Position numbers and translations under genes: made by a program. 64,000 nucleotides of DNA, taken from contig JAAEYY010000010.1 of assembly GCA_018223105.1 (NCBI GenBank), positions 9,199 to 73,198 of the forward strand, given 5' to 3'. The notes below the pieces were generated by a model. The model was not told where the DNA came from, searched no databases, and worked only from the letters and a program-made list of their open reading frames with translations. Each line of letters starts with the position of its first letter. Position 1 is the first letter of the stretch. Below are positions 10,701 to 18,237 of the stretch, piece after piece. This DNA comes from a bacterium. GTDB lineage: Bacteria > Bacteroidota > Bacteroidia > NS11-12g > UBA9320.

Positions 10701-11804
10701 TAAGTCGCCGGAGCCATCTTGAAAGTCAATGAAAATCAGGTCGTAATTATCCTGGTATAACCTCTCAGTAAGATCCTTTAAATCTGCCAGGTTTTTCCTA
10801 ACCGGTTCGTTGTTCGTATTAAATGAGAGGCCTGAGATCACTGTAGACCACCCTACATCACCAAAGCGGCCATCATTAGGGTTATTGTCTATATCAAACC
10901 CCTCGATCAAAATAAACGGTTTTCGAATCTCTTTGGAAGCAGACTGACTCTTACCATATCTGATATAGATTCTAGCAGGACCTAAATCTTTCCGCTCAAA
11001 CTTTTCGCAGGGATTTCGGACAATAATGTTCAGGCTAGATGTAGTGTAGTCAGGATCGGGAATAGTAAAGGCAGGCAAAGTGGATTCTGCACGGTTTAAG
11101 ACTTGTTCTCCTAATTTTAGAAACAATGCAACATTAACCCCTTGTTCCAGGCCATCTAATACTCCTGTATAATCAATGGTGATTGGCTCACCGCAAATAA
11201 CCTGTCTTAAGCCATTACCGTCTCCAAAATCCATAAAAATTGAGTCAGCTGAGTTTCTATTGCTGATGAAAAGTTCATAGGGCAGAATAAACCTCACTTT
11301 GTCTTGATTGAGAATAGGATCAAATCCTGTAAACAGCAGTACTCGTTTCTTTTCAAAGTATTGACTTGGATCTTGATCAAATTCGAGTCTGTAGTTGGCT
11401 TCGTCGAAACTCAATTCATCCCAGAAATAAAACCCCGAATCCAGCCGAGCATAGTCATAGTCAATGATAGAAATGGGATGATAACCTTGATCTCTGTACT
11501 GACCAACTATACTATCGAATTGCCATAAACTCGGGATAGAATTTTGGTCCTCTACCATAGACTTAAGGGTGTGAATAGTTTGTCTAACGGCATCAGGACT
11601 TCCCAAACTATCCTCGGGATGACCTGTGTGATTTTCAAACATTAAACTGGTAAAATTGAGGTCTGCCAAGGCTTGTCCGGGAACATCATAATCGAATAGT
11701 TTAGAATAGAGGATTCGTGTAGAATCCAAATTTGAAGTAGTGGTTTGTGCATGCAAAATTGAAGGGAGCAGAAGAATAATGCTCCATAGATAAAAAGTTC
11801 TCAT
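7785..11804 (-). CDS. Large T9SS-exported protein with alpha/beta-hydrolase, beta-helix and C-terminal sorting domain
   Basis: A 1339-residue secreted protein. Residues 1-20 form a signal peptide. Residues ~290-560 contain an alpha/beta-hydrolase-like domain with nucleophile elbow GASMGG (Ser398), preceded by FILIEGFD and DLIFIDF strands as in PGAP1/lipase-type hydrolases. Residues ~700-1200 are repetitive, with short beta-strand rungs (NNRFENLTTGIEL-type) typical of right-handed beta-helices. The last ~75 residues (VEVYPNPIGNRINLKV ... GLYFLRI ... KKLIKE) are a type A T9SS sorting domain, so the protein should be exported and anchored at the cell surface. I infer an esterase/lipase-like activity with an unknown substrate. 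Confidence 0.85.
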   Translation of the reverse strand: MRTFYLWSIILLLPSILHAQTTTSNLDSTRILYSKLFDYDVPGQALADLNFTSLMFENHTGHPEDSLGSPDAVRQTIHTLKSMVEDQNSIPSLWQFDSIVGQYRDQGYHPISIIDYDYARLDSGFYFWDELSFDEANYRLEFDQDPSQYFEKKRVLLFTGFDPILNQDKVRFILPYELFISNRNSADSIFMDFGDGNGLRQVICGEPITIDYTGVLDGLEQGVNVALFLKLGEQVLNRAESTLPAFTIPDPDYTTSSLNIIVRNPCEKFERKDLGPARIYIRYGKSQSASKEIRKPFILIEGFDIDNNPNDGRFGDVGWSTVISGLSFNTNNEPVRKNLADLKDLTERLYQDNYDLIFIDFQDGSGDLFKNGNSVINIIQWINQEKTSDEELIVMGASMGGLIARYALRKMELQDCNHCTKLYGTFDSPHQGANIPLGLQHATYFFKDFSASSLTAYNGLGSAAAMQMLIYNIYPGAKSKRAEWQAWLDANGHPQIPRRICLTNGHPHGVGDFTDYALLYKKCIRVGSSPNFECVIYAANPGGTVFRGKYPTGLGGWLGWFNALVGTGVETEVFAPDNHTYYDHAAGGTSDWIRTLDQGISASLDPPSLKNRCGGTIIKNNGSSCFVPTYSALDYYFPDRFLNVRDEFPGTVSRTVESFKHPFHSFYNHSPTSSSVPGNQVHVFVDSDPGQNVDWLMEELHKSDPQIDDQLPTASGQNRFNYSEIGYYRKIVPNIEINNGGQLYLNRYARKNYGTLNDPWPSPKGSTQNFYSSSCGSYIKVNSEGVLELGDASQPASAAVFYLGKGSVIDLRQGGMLRIHNGSKLVIEEGAKLIYAKGAQIELLGSNSKIEVHGKIQVEANAVFEIRKGAASETGYLHTYINQYNEGKIFDLLGSGVKLLLNGSRNFGETLLRIDGGSLVFQAQFESVGINKGSVLYGDGSSLEVHSKIETEYVLYKADIDASLTSSLVLMYAGSDLIQNNRFENLTTGIELRKSPGLTQAIKWCQFKSCGTGIYVEEGKSSINANNFINCSSSGVLLNTTENQQLISNKFIGLSKGITIINKGFTVKQHYLENNFFEGLDEAIYTEDFNSLTLKCNIFQYNQLAIRSFGILNLSTSLLLNGKQGGSNSFYANKQCIKGNTELYLEAGMNNFFKAISNNLPFIDVQVNPSCPCLSPSNHLLAGDNFWYPKPSGGSITGAGAFYYALTVWSFPHPIYSELEGSMLLNYNDECFLLNPDFINELELIPGAVSGIDELGLTDEVEVYPNPIGNRINLKVSGELNQTIEVELVSASGTVLRQEVVSLDHGLVTIEIGPELKPGLYFLRITGSGFSSVKKLIKE

Positions 11805-11824
11805 TATAATAATTTTAAGTTACC

Positions 11825-11841
11825 CGGAGATTCCGTCTCCG
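11825..11841. other. Short perfect hairpin in the leader of the T9SS hydrolase gene
   Basis: CGGAGA and TCTCCG pair perfectly around a 5-base loop, 20 bp upstream of the minus-strand start at 11804. It has no T-tract. It could be an mRNA leader structure; no known riboswitch is recognised. The remaining gap 11842-12010 is AT-rich and I see no gene in it. Confidence 0.3.
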
Positions 11842-12010
11842 TGCGGCCTAAAAGATTTCTAACGAGGGTTTAGGAATTTGAGCTCGTTTTGACAGATAGA
11901 AAAAGAGGCTGTCTTAGACCTTCAAATTAAGATGAAACTAAGATTGAAAATCATTAAAAAATTGCTTACGCGATTAAATAGCTTATGAGCGTGTAAGTAA
12001 AAAAAGGCAT

Positions 12011-12037
12011 AAAAAAACCGGAATGGGGGATTCCGGT
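12011..12037 (-). terminator. Rho-independent terminator of the LytTR/LytS operon
   Basis: ACCGGAAT / ATTCCGGT forms a perfect 8-bp stem with a GGGGG loop. Read on the minus strand it is followed by a run of seven T (bases 12017 to 12011). It lies ~125 bp downstream of the response-regulator stop. Confidence 0.85.
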
Positions 12038-12160
12038 ATAATCTTAATTTTCAGGGTACAAGCCTGGTAAGTAAGGGTCTAAAATAATATCGAAATCGGC
12101 AATTTCTTCACCGTAGAAGGGCTGCGAGTATCAACGCGACAGATATCTTATTGAACGCGT

Positions 12161-12895
12161 TTAATTCTGAGATACTAATGACATAAACTCTGATTTCCTG
12201 CGATAAGCAACCGGTAAAACGAGTCCGTTTTTCATCACCATTTCACCACCTCGGCCGGATTCTATGGACTTCACTTGTTTGCAATTAACTATGCAGGATT
12301 TATGTGCTCGATAAAAATAATCAGGAGTGATATCGCTGTAATGGGATAAACTAAAGCTTACAAGGTGATAGCTGTCTTCTAAATGAATTTTGGTGTAATT
12401 ACCATCCGAAACAAGTGCTAAAATATCCTCAAAAAGCAGTTTGATATAACTACCTTTCGAATAGATCATTAGCTCCGTATTTTCATTCTGCAAGCTTTGA
12501 TTTAATACGCTTATATTTTGACCTAGTTGGCGGCTTGTTGCTTTAGCTTTATTTAATGCTTCAATTAACTCATCAATATCTACCGGTTTGAGTATATAGT
12601 CAATAGCACTTAGCTTCAAAGCTTTTAAGGTGTAGTGAATATGGCTGGTTATGAATATTACTTTATATTGGAAATATTCTATCTGATCTAGAATTTTAAA
12701 GCTCAAGCCGTCGCGGAGTTCAATATCTAAAAGAATAATATCGGGGTTTAATCTGTTGATAGTTTCTAGACCGTCTACTATACTCTCTGCCTCGCCTACT
12801 ATCTCAAATTCAGTTGTATACTTCTGAATAGTATTTCTCAAGAATGCACGAGAGTTGAGTTCATCCTCAACTATTACAATTTTGATTTTATCCAT
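12161..12895 (-). CDS. LytTR-family response regulator
   Basis: 244 residues. Residues 1-120 form a receiver domain with acidic pair Glu10-Asp11, phosphoacceptor Asp57 (IILLDIE), Thr in FITSH and Lys in YILKPVD. Residues ~140-240 form a LytTR DNA-binding domain (YIKLLFEDILALVSDGNYTKIHL ... FYRAHKSCIVNCKQV). It should activate or repress genes on phosphorylation by the sensor encoded directly upstream, whose stop overlaps its start by one base. The target genes are unknown; the nearby T9SS protein is a possible target but there is no direct evidence. Confidence 0.93.
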   Translation of the reverse strand: MDKIKIVIVEDELNSRAFLRNTIQKYTTEFEIVGEAESIVDGLETINRLNPDIILLDIELRDGLSFKILDQIEYFQYKVIFITSHIHYTLKALKLSAIDYILKPVDIDELIEALNKAKATSRQLGQNISVLNQSLQNENTELMIYSKGSYIKLLFEDILALVSDGNYTKIHLEDSYHLVSFSLSHYSDITPDYFYRAHKSCIVNCKQVKSIESGRGGEMVMKNGLVLPVAYRRKSEFMSLVSQN

Positions 12896-15846
12896 TAATC
12901 AATTTCAGTTGCAATTTTTAATACAACGTACGTACCTGAGTTTACATTGCCCTGACTTTCTTTATCTATAATTTCAATTGTTGATTGGAACTCAGAACTT
13001 TTATTTAATATTTCAAGTTGGTTTTGAACAATAGCAAGTCCTTTCGAATTGTGAAGATTACTCTGTGCTGTTGATTTAATACCCATTCCATTATCTTCTA
13101 CCTCTACAATGATATGAGTTCGGTCTGCACTTAATTTTATTCGTAAATCAATTTGTTCAGAATCATTTATCCTCTGTTTAAATGCATGCTTAACGGAGTT
13201 TTCCAATATTGGTTGGATCAGATGAGGAGGAATAGTATATTCTTCTGATAAAAGTTGTGGATCAACCTCAAGATTGAAAATAAACCTTTCCGGAAACCTT
13301 AGTTTCTCTATTCGCATATAATCTTTCAGAAACTTTACCTCTTGCTCCACTGGGACTACCTTAACATCACTGTTTTCAAGACCGCTTCGTATCAGCCTTG
13401 AAAAGGTGGAAATATATGAATTGGCCTCTTTGTTCCTTTGCTCAAAAAATAAATGTTGAATCGAATTTAAAGCGTTATAAATAAAATGAGGATTCATTTG
13501 GAGTTTCAGTTTAGAAAGAATCGCTTCCTGGTTTTTAATGGTTTCCACATCTAGCTTTCTCAGGTAATTCAATTCTCTAAATTTTCTTTTATTCCGCTCC
13601 CTGAGAATCATAACTACAATACCTGATAGGATAAATAATATGATAGTATAAAACCACCAGGTTTGAGTAAAATGCGGATTAATATGAAATTCGGAAACCA
13701 CCGGCTCACTCCATAATCCAAACTGATTTCTACCCTCTACTTGAAAGACATAATCGCCGGGGTCAAGATCGATGAATTGTGCGTAGGGGTCAAACGTATA
13801 ATATTCTATTATAAGTTTACTTTTATGAAACAGTTCTACTCTGTATGGCTCTGATTTTGAAGAAGTAAAAGACGTGAGAAGGTTATATCTAAAACGAATA
13901 TTGTTCTCATTATAAGCTAATATTTTACTCGCTTCTTTCTTAATATCTTGGTCTAGGATTATGGTTTGAACAATAACCATTTTAGGCCGTACTTTTTTTG
14001 TATTAAGAAACTTCATTTTGATGAAATCTACAGAAGACTCTCCTACAAGAACTAAGAAATCTTTATACTGAACACCATTTCGAATGTCAACAGACTGGAT
14101 TCCATAAGAATCATCTAGAACATGTTTTAATCTAAACCCAAGACCTTCGCTACTTCTGGAAATTTGGTATATTAATAAGCCTATATTAGTAAATAAATAC
14201 AGATCATCATTGTAAATTCGAAAGGTGTTTATTCTTTCTGTCGGGCAGTAAGCCAGATCCTTTAAGTACACTATTTCTTTGCTTTGAGGCTTATAAATAC
14301 CAAAACCTTTTTCGAGTGTACTGTATAAAATATACTCTCCGTAACTATTTAATGCTGTTACTGAACAACTATCGTCTAAAGTATATTCATCATAGAAAGT
14401 TAACTTATCATCTTTATAGATATAGGAAAATTGGGTTAATCCTTTTTGATTTCCAATAAAGAAAAAATCATTAAAGAATTTAGACCATTTTATTGATTGA
14501 ATGGTTTGAGGGAAATTTGTATGAACTAAAACAGTGTCTCTGTAAAACTTTAGTCTGCGAATACCACAAGCTTGAAAAGGATCAGAAAATGGATTAGAAA
14601 TACGCGGATAGCCCAGGTTCTTATAAGGAGCAACTTGCTCTTTGTTGTTTTCTGGATTATAATAAGAACCAAACCGATTGTAGATTAGTCCATTATTAGT
14701 GATTATTTCATATTGAGGTCTTGCAAAGCTATGTTCATTTAACAGCGTGTTGGAAACAGAGTCGTAGCGTAAAATAGCACCTTTACCTGTTGAGAAATAC
14801 AGTTTATCATTAATTAAAGCGATGTCTGTTAATGCACCTGAAGGTGCTGGGACACTGAATACCCCTTCATGAAATCTTATTACACCATGGTCATGGGTCG
14901 TTAACCACAGTTGTCCTTCATAATCTTCAATAGCATCAGTTATTACAAATTGCTTAAAGAAAGGTAGGTGTGTTATTTGAAAGTTGCTATCGATCGTTAT
15001 TATCCCTTGAGATGTGAAAACCCAGTCTTTCCCTTTGTAATAATAATGAGCAACATGGTTAGTTTTAAAATCAACAACTCGACCTTTTTTCCTTTTGGGA
15101 TCAGCCATAATTAATTCAAAGCCTGTTGAACTTACTAGTATACCATTAGATTGCTTCACAACATGATAACAACCTGCATTCTGTAAAACCACATAATCTC
15201 CTTTAAATCTAATACTTGGATATATACCATCAACTTTATAGTGGTCAGATAATAATGGGGTTGGACCATTTAAAATTACCGAGCTCTGCTTTACAGAGTC
15301 AATTTCAAATGGAAAGTCAAACTCCATGAAGGTATTATCCTGAAATATTTTGACGTAACGAAAAGTGCCAAAAGAAACGAGCATATTATTCTCTTCATCA
15401 AAATAAAAGTCAAATGCGAATTGATTCTGATAAGGTTCTGGTAATAAGACATATTCAAAAATGTCTTCGGCCCTATTGTACTTGTAAAAACCATCTTTAT
15501 GGCAATAGACATATAGGTTACCATTCTGATCCAACTTCATATTCACGCAGATCAAGGTTCGCAAGCCATCAGCAACACCATAATACTTAAATTCCTTGAA
15601 ATCAAATCGGGCAATTCCCCGGTCTGTAGCAAACCACATAAACCCCTCATGGTCTTGTACTACCCGATAAACTTCATTACTTGGCAATCCGTGTTTTATT
15701 GTATAATTGGTGATATTGCTTTCGCTAATATCGAACCCCTGTGAAGCCATTGGCACACAAAAAATCAAAGACAAAAACAGTATATAACTGCAGTTTGAAA
15801 CCTTAAATCCCTTGGTCAATTGACTTAATCTTTCCAATAAAAGCAC
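12895..15846 (-). CDS. LytS-type sensor histidine kinase with beta-propeller sensor
   Basis: A 983-residue membrane sensor. A hydrophobic segment near residues 20-36 targets export. Residues ~40-620 contain two-component-regulator propeller repeats (GFMWFATDRGIARFD, GQLWLTTHDHGVIRF), followed by a Y_Y_Y-type Ig domain (DPGDYVFQVEGRNQFGLWSEP), a transmembrane helix at ~727-745 and a His_kinase domain with phosphoacceptor His787 (QMNPHFIYNALNSIQ), an N box (ILENSVKHAF) and a G box. It is the cognate kinase of the LytTR regulator immediately downstream. The periplasmic propellers imply recognition of an extracellular ligand that is not identifiable from sequence. Confidence 0.92.
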   Translation of the reverse strand: MLLLERLSQLTKGFKVSNCSYILFLSLIFCVPMASQGFDISESNITNYTIKHGLPSNEVYRVVQDHEGFMWFATDRGIARFDFKEFKYYGVADGLRTLICVNMKLDQNGNLYVYCHKDGFYKYNRAEDIFEYVLLPEPYQNQFAFDFYFDEENNMLVSFGTFRYVKIFQDNTFMEFDFPFEIDSVKQSSVILNGPTPLLSDHYKVDGIYPSIRFKGDYVVLQNAGCYHVVKQSNGILVSSTGFELIMADPKRKKGRVVDFKTNHVAHYYYKGKDWVFTSQGIITIDSNFQITHLPFFKQFVITDAIEDYEGQLWLTTHDHGVIRFHEGVFSVPAPSGALTDIALINDKLYFSTGKGAILRYDSVSNTLLNEHSFARPQYEIITNNGLIYNRFGSYYNPENNKEQVAPYKNLGYPRISNPFSDPFQACGIRRLKFYRDTVLVHTNFPQTIQSIKWSKFFNDFFFIGNQKGLTQFSYIYKDDKLTFYDEYTLDDSCSVTALNSYGEYILYSTLEKGFGIYKPQSKEIVYLKDLAYCPTERINTFRIYNDDLYLFTNIGLLIYQISRSSEGLGFRLKHVLDDSYGIQSVDIRNGVQYKDFLVLVGESSVDFIKMKFLNTKKVRPKMVIVQTIILDQDIKKEASKILAYNENNIRFRYNLLTSFTSSKSEPYRVELFHKSKLIIEYYTFDPYAQFIDLDPGDYVFQVEGRNQFGLWSEPVVSEFHINPHFTQTWWFYTIILFILSGIVVMILRERNKRKFRELNYLRKLDVETIKNQEAILSKLKLQMNPHFIYNALNSIQHLFFEQRNKEANSYISTFSRLIRSGLENSDVKVVPVEQEVKFLKDYMRIEKLRFPERFIFNLEVDPQLLSEEYTIPPHLIQPILENSVKHAFKQRINDSEQIDLRIKLSADRTHIIVEVEDNGMGIKSTAQSNLHNSKGLAIVQNQLEILNKSSEFQSTIEIIDKESQGNVNSGTYVVLKIATEID

Positions 15847-15869
15847 GCGGGCAATTTAGCCAAATTCTA

Positions 15870-15877
15870 TACATTTG
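15870..15877 (+). promoter_or_regulatory. Bacteroidota -7 box (TACATTTG)
   Basis: TACATTTG lies 25 nt upstream of the ATG at 15903, in the divergent gap with the LytS-type kinase. No strong -33 TTG is seen. Confidence 0.4.
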
Positions 15878-15902
15878 AAATCTACACTAATCAATTAATA
15901 CA

Positions 15903-16946
15903 ATGAAAATTCTAAAAGGATTACTCTATTTTATCCTGATTTTAGCAGTGGCCTATTTATTAGCTTGTGCTTTTGCACCGGCAGAGAAGGTGATTGAAAG
16001 ATCAGAAACTATTAATGCTCCACTAGACAAAGTCTACAGTCAGGTAGCTAACTTCGAGCGTTGGGAAGCATGGGATCCATGGTATGGAAGAGATACTTCA
16101 CAAGTGAGAGAAATGATGGGAACGCCCGGTGAACCAGGTTACGGATACTCTTGGAAATCGGATAATGATGATGTAGGTTCAGGAACGATGAAGTTCACTG
16201 AATACGAGGGACAAGAAAAACTCACCTATGAACTATATTTTGAAGGAATGGGCGAAAGTTCAGGTTATTTCCTCTTGGAAGAGATGAGTGAAACCACCAA
16301 GGTGACATGGGCTTATATTTCAAAACTTCCTTTCTTTCAAAGGTTCTTGAACTATATGATGGATGGGTTTTTAGGACCGGATTTTGAAAAGGGCTTAGCT
16401 AATCTCAAGAAACTGGTTGAAAACTCAACGGATGAAGAATTGGGAATAGCTCCAATAGGACCTGAGGTTTCAGAAAATATGGTTCACGGAGTCAACTATG
16501 CCATGGTGAAAGAAGAGATCGCTATCGATGCAGGTATGCAAGATTGGTTCAGTAAAGCTTATGGCGCTATTTATAGTTATTGTGAAGAAATGGGAAAAGC
16601 TCCACTCGGACCTCCATGCGGATTTTACTATACCTGGGATATGGAGAATAACAAAACTACGGCCGCTGCTGCTGTTCCACTTACAAAAGTTGAGTATGAA
16701 GAAGGTGAGACTGTTAGTCTTGAAGGTCTGGGAGATGCTACATTAAGAGAGAATCATATTATGTACAATATGGTTGGTTCATACAGCGATACCGGTTTTG
16801 GTGCCGCTCATAATGCACTCGAAAAATGGTGCAATGACAATGGAAAAACAATGGTAGGCCCGGCTATGGAAGAATATGTAAAAGGTCCGGGCGATCAAGT
16901 TGCTCCGGAAGAGTATGTTACCAATATCTATTACTTCTTCGAGTAA
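15903..16946 (+). CDS. SRPBCC-domain protein fused to GyrI-like effector-binding domain
   Basis: 347 residues. A hydrophobic N-terminal helix (residues 4-24) may anchor it. Residues ~30-175 form a SRPBCC / polyketide-cyclase-like domain (SETINAPLDKVYSQVANFERWEAWDPW). Residues ~195-345 form a GyrI-like/AraC effector-binding domain (PLGPPCGFYYTWD ... YEEGETVSLEGL). Both folds bind small hydrophobic ligands. The fusion is common in Bacteroidota with no defined role. It is a single-gene unit ending at a strong terminator. Confidence 0.8.
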   Translation: MKILKGLLYFILILAVAYLLACAFAPAEKVIERSETINAPLDKVYSQVANFERWEAWDPWYGRDTSQVREMMGTPGEPGYGYSWKSDNDDVGSGTMKFTEYEGQEKLTYELYFEGMGESSGYFLLEEMSETTKVTWAYISKLPFFQRFLNYMMDGFLGPDFEKGLANLKKLVENSTDEELGIAPIGPEVSENMVHGVNYAMVKEEIAIDAGMQDWFSKAYGAIYSYCEEMGKAPLGPPCGFYYTWDMENNKTTAAAAVPLTKVEYEEGETVSLEGLGDATLRENHIMYNMVGSYSDTGFGAAHNALEKWCNDNGKTMVGPAMEEYVKGPGDQVAPEEYVTNIYYFFE

Positions 16947-16965
16947 TGAAGACGATATAAATTTG

Positions 16966-16993
16966 AAAGTCCCGAAATTTCGGGACTTTTTTT
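16966..16993 (+). terminator. Rho-independent terminator
   Basis: AAAGTCCCGAAA / TTTCGGGACTTT is a self-complementary 12+12 hairpin followed by a T-run, 20 bp after the SRPBCC/GyrI gene stop. Confidence 0.92.
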
Positions 16994-17063
16994 ATTGTAA
17001 GAATTTCGTCAACATGCCTGAAGCCTAAACTAAAGTGCGCTTGTCTTGTTGTATCTTTACAAT

Positions 17064-17240
17064 ATGACCCGAGTAACCTGTCCACATTGCTATCATCACA
17101 GCTTTGAGATAAAGGCAAAAACAGGTAGTTCGGTTTTAGATTATACAGAGAAAGTTCTTGTGAATCTTGGCATGCCCGCAAAGTGGTTTAAAAATGTCTT
17201 TGTGAGATGCAAAACTTGCAAGTTCTATTGGAGAGCCTAA
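17064..17240 (+). CDS. Small zinc-ribbon-like protein
   Basis: About 58 residues from the ATG at 17064 (a TTG at 17046 would add 6). It has two CxxC pairs, CPHC near the N-terminus and CKTC near the C-terminus, about 44 residues apart, which fits a single zinc ribbon. The -7-like box TATCTTTA ends 4 nt before the ATG, so the mRNA may be leaderless. The function is unknown; nucleic-acid or protein binding is a guess from the fold. Confidence 0.55.
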   Translation: MTRVTCPHCYHHSFEIKAKTGSSVLDYTEKVLVNLGMPAKWFKNVFVRCKTCKFYWRA

Positions 17241-17259
17241 CTCTCCCTGTACAATCTGT

Positions 17260-17853
17260 TTAACCTGAGCTACTAAGTTTATGATGTGATTTCCAACAGT
17301 AGGAAAAATGATGATTCACCATTCCTACCGCCTCCATGTATGCCATACATGTAGTGCTTCCAACAAATTTAAAACCTCGCTTTTTTAGGTCTTTTGCCAT
17401 TGCATCGCTTTGCGGAATAGTTTTTTGAACGTCAGACCATTCATCTATTTTGAAGTCTAATGTTTTACCATCCGTAAACTGCCAGATGTACGAATCAAAT
17501 GATCCGAACTCTTCGCAAATTCCTATATAACAACTGGCATTGTTTATAGCAGCCTTAATCTTAGCTCTATTCCTAATAATACCTTCGTCTCGCATAAGTC
17601 TTTCAATATCATTCTCTCCCATCTTCGACATTTTATGGGCATCAAAATCATAAAATGCAGATTTGAAATTTTCCCGTTTTACCAGTATGGTATACCAACT
17701 TAAACCCGATTGAAAGGTCTCTAATATCAAATGCTCGAAGAGATGTTGGTCTTCATGTGAAGGAATACCCCATTCGTTGTCGTGATAATCCATATACAGC
17801 TCATCCTTCAAACACCACTCACACCTTTTTTTGTCACTGTTCTGTTTTGCCAT
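17260..17853 (-). CDS. tag: DNA-3-methyladenine glycosylase I
   Basis: This 197-residue Tag enzyme removes 3-methyladenine from alkylated DNA in base excision repair. It shows the family's N-terminal zinc Cys (RCEWC), the YHDNEWG.P segment, LFEHLILETFQSGLSWYTIL (with the Glu and Trp used for base recognition) and the C-terminal zinc-binding VNHHFSYC. Length and motif order are normal for Tag. It is a stand-alone minus-strand gene. Confidence 0.95.
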   Translation of the reverse strand: MAKQNSDKKRCEWCLKDELYMDYHDNEWGIPSHEDQHLFEHLILETFQSGLSWYTILVKRENFKSAFYDFDAHKMSKMGENDIERLMRDEGIIRNRAKIKAAINNASCYIGICEEFGSFDSYIWQFTDGKTLDFKIDEWSDVQKTIPQSDAMAKDLKKRGFKFVGSTTCMAYMEAVGMVNHHFSYCWKSHHKLSSSG

Positions 17854-17934
17854 TAACTTAGCACTATCAACGCAAAATATAATATTGACCTTTATTCTTC
17901 AAATTCCGAAGTACTTAAGTTAACCATTGATCAA

Positions 17935-18183
17935 ATGGAGAAGGATCTTGCATTGGCCGGCTTTAGCTATTCCTTTGTTTCTTCAGAATCGAAAAGCTTA
18001 ATCAAAGAGTTAAGGAGCTTTTTGAAGAAACAAGACCAGAAAAGAGACTTGCGCAATATTTTTTATCAGACGGATGTAAATATCCAAAGTAAAAACATTG
18101 CATTGGATGACTATGAAAGTCTCGCAATATTGCTCTGGAACAGAGTGTTACAAAAAGTTGTTTCCAGAAAACTCTATAAATAA
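17935..18183 (+). CDS. Small hypothetical protein
   Basis: 82 residues, highly charged (Lys/Asp/Arg-rich) and predicted mostly helical, with no signal peptide and no recognised family. The ATG at 17935 is preceded by a short AT-rich leader. It precedes the large T9SS protein gene by 54 bp on the same strand and could be its leader gene, or an independent small ORF. Confidence 0.4.
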   Translation: MEKDLALAGFSYSFVSSESKSLIKELRSFLKKQDQKRDLRNIFYQTDVNIQSKNIALDDYESLAILLWNRVLQKVVSRKLYK

Positions 18184-18237
18184 AATTGCAACGATTACGA
18201 GAATAAGGTTCAAATTATATACTATCGTATCTAACAC

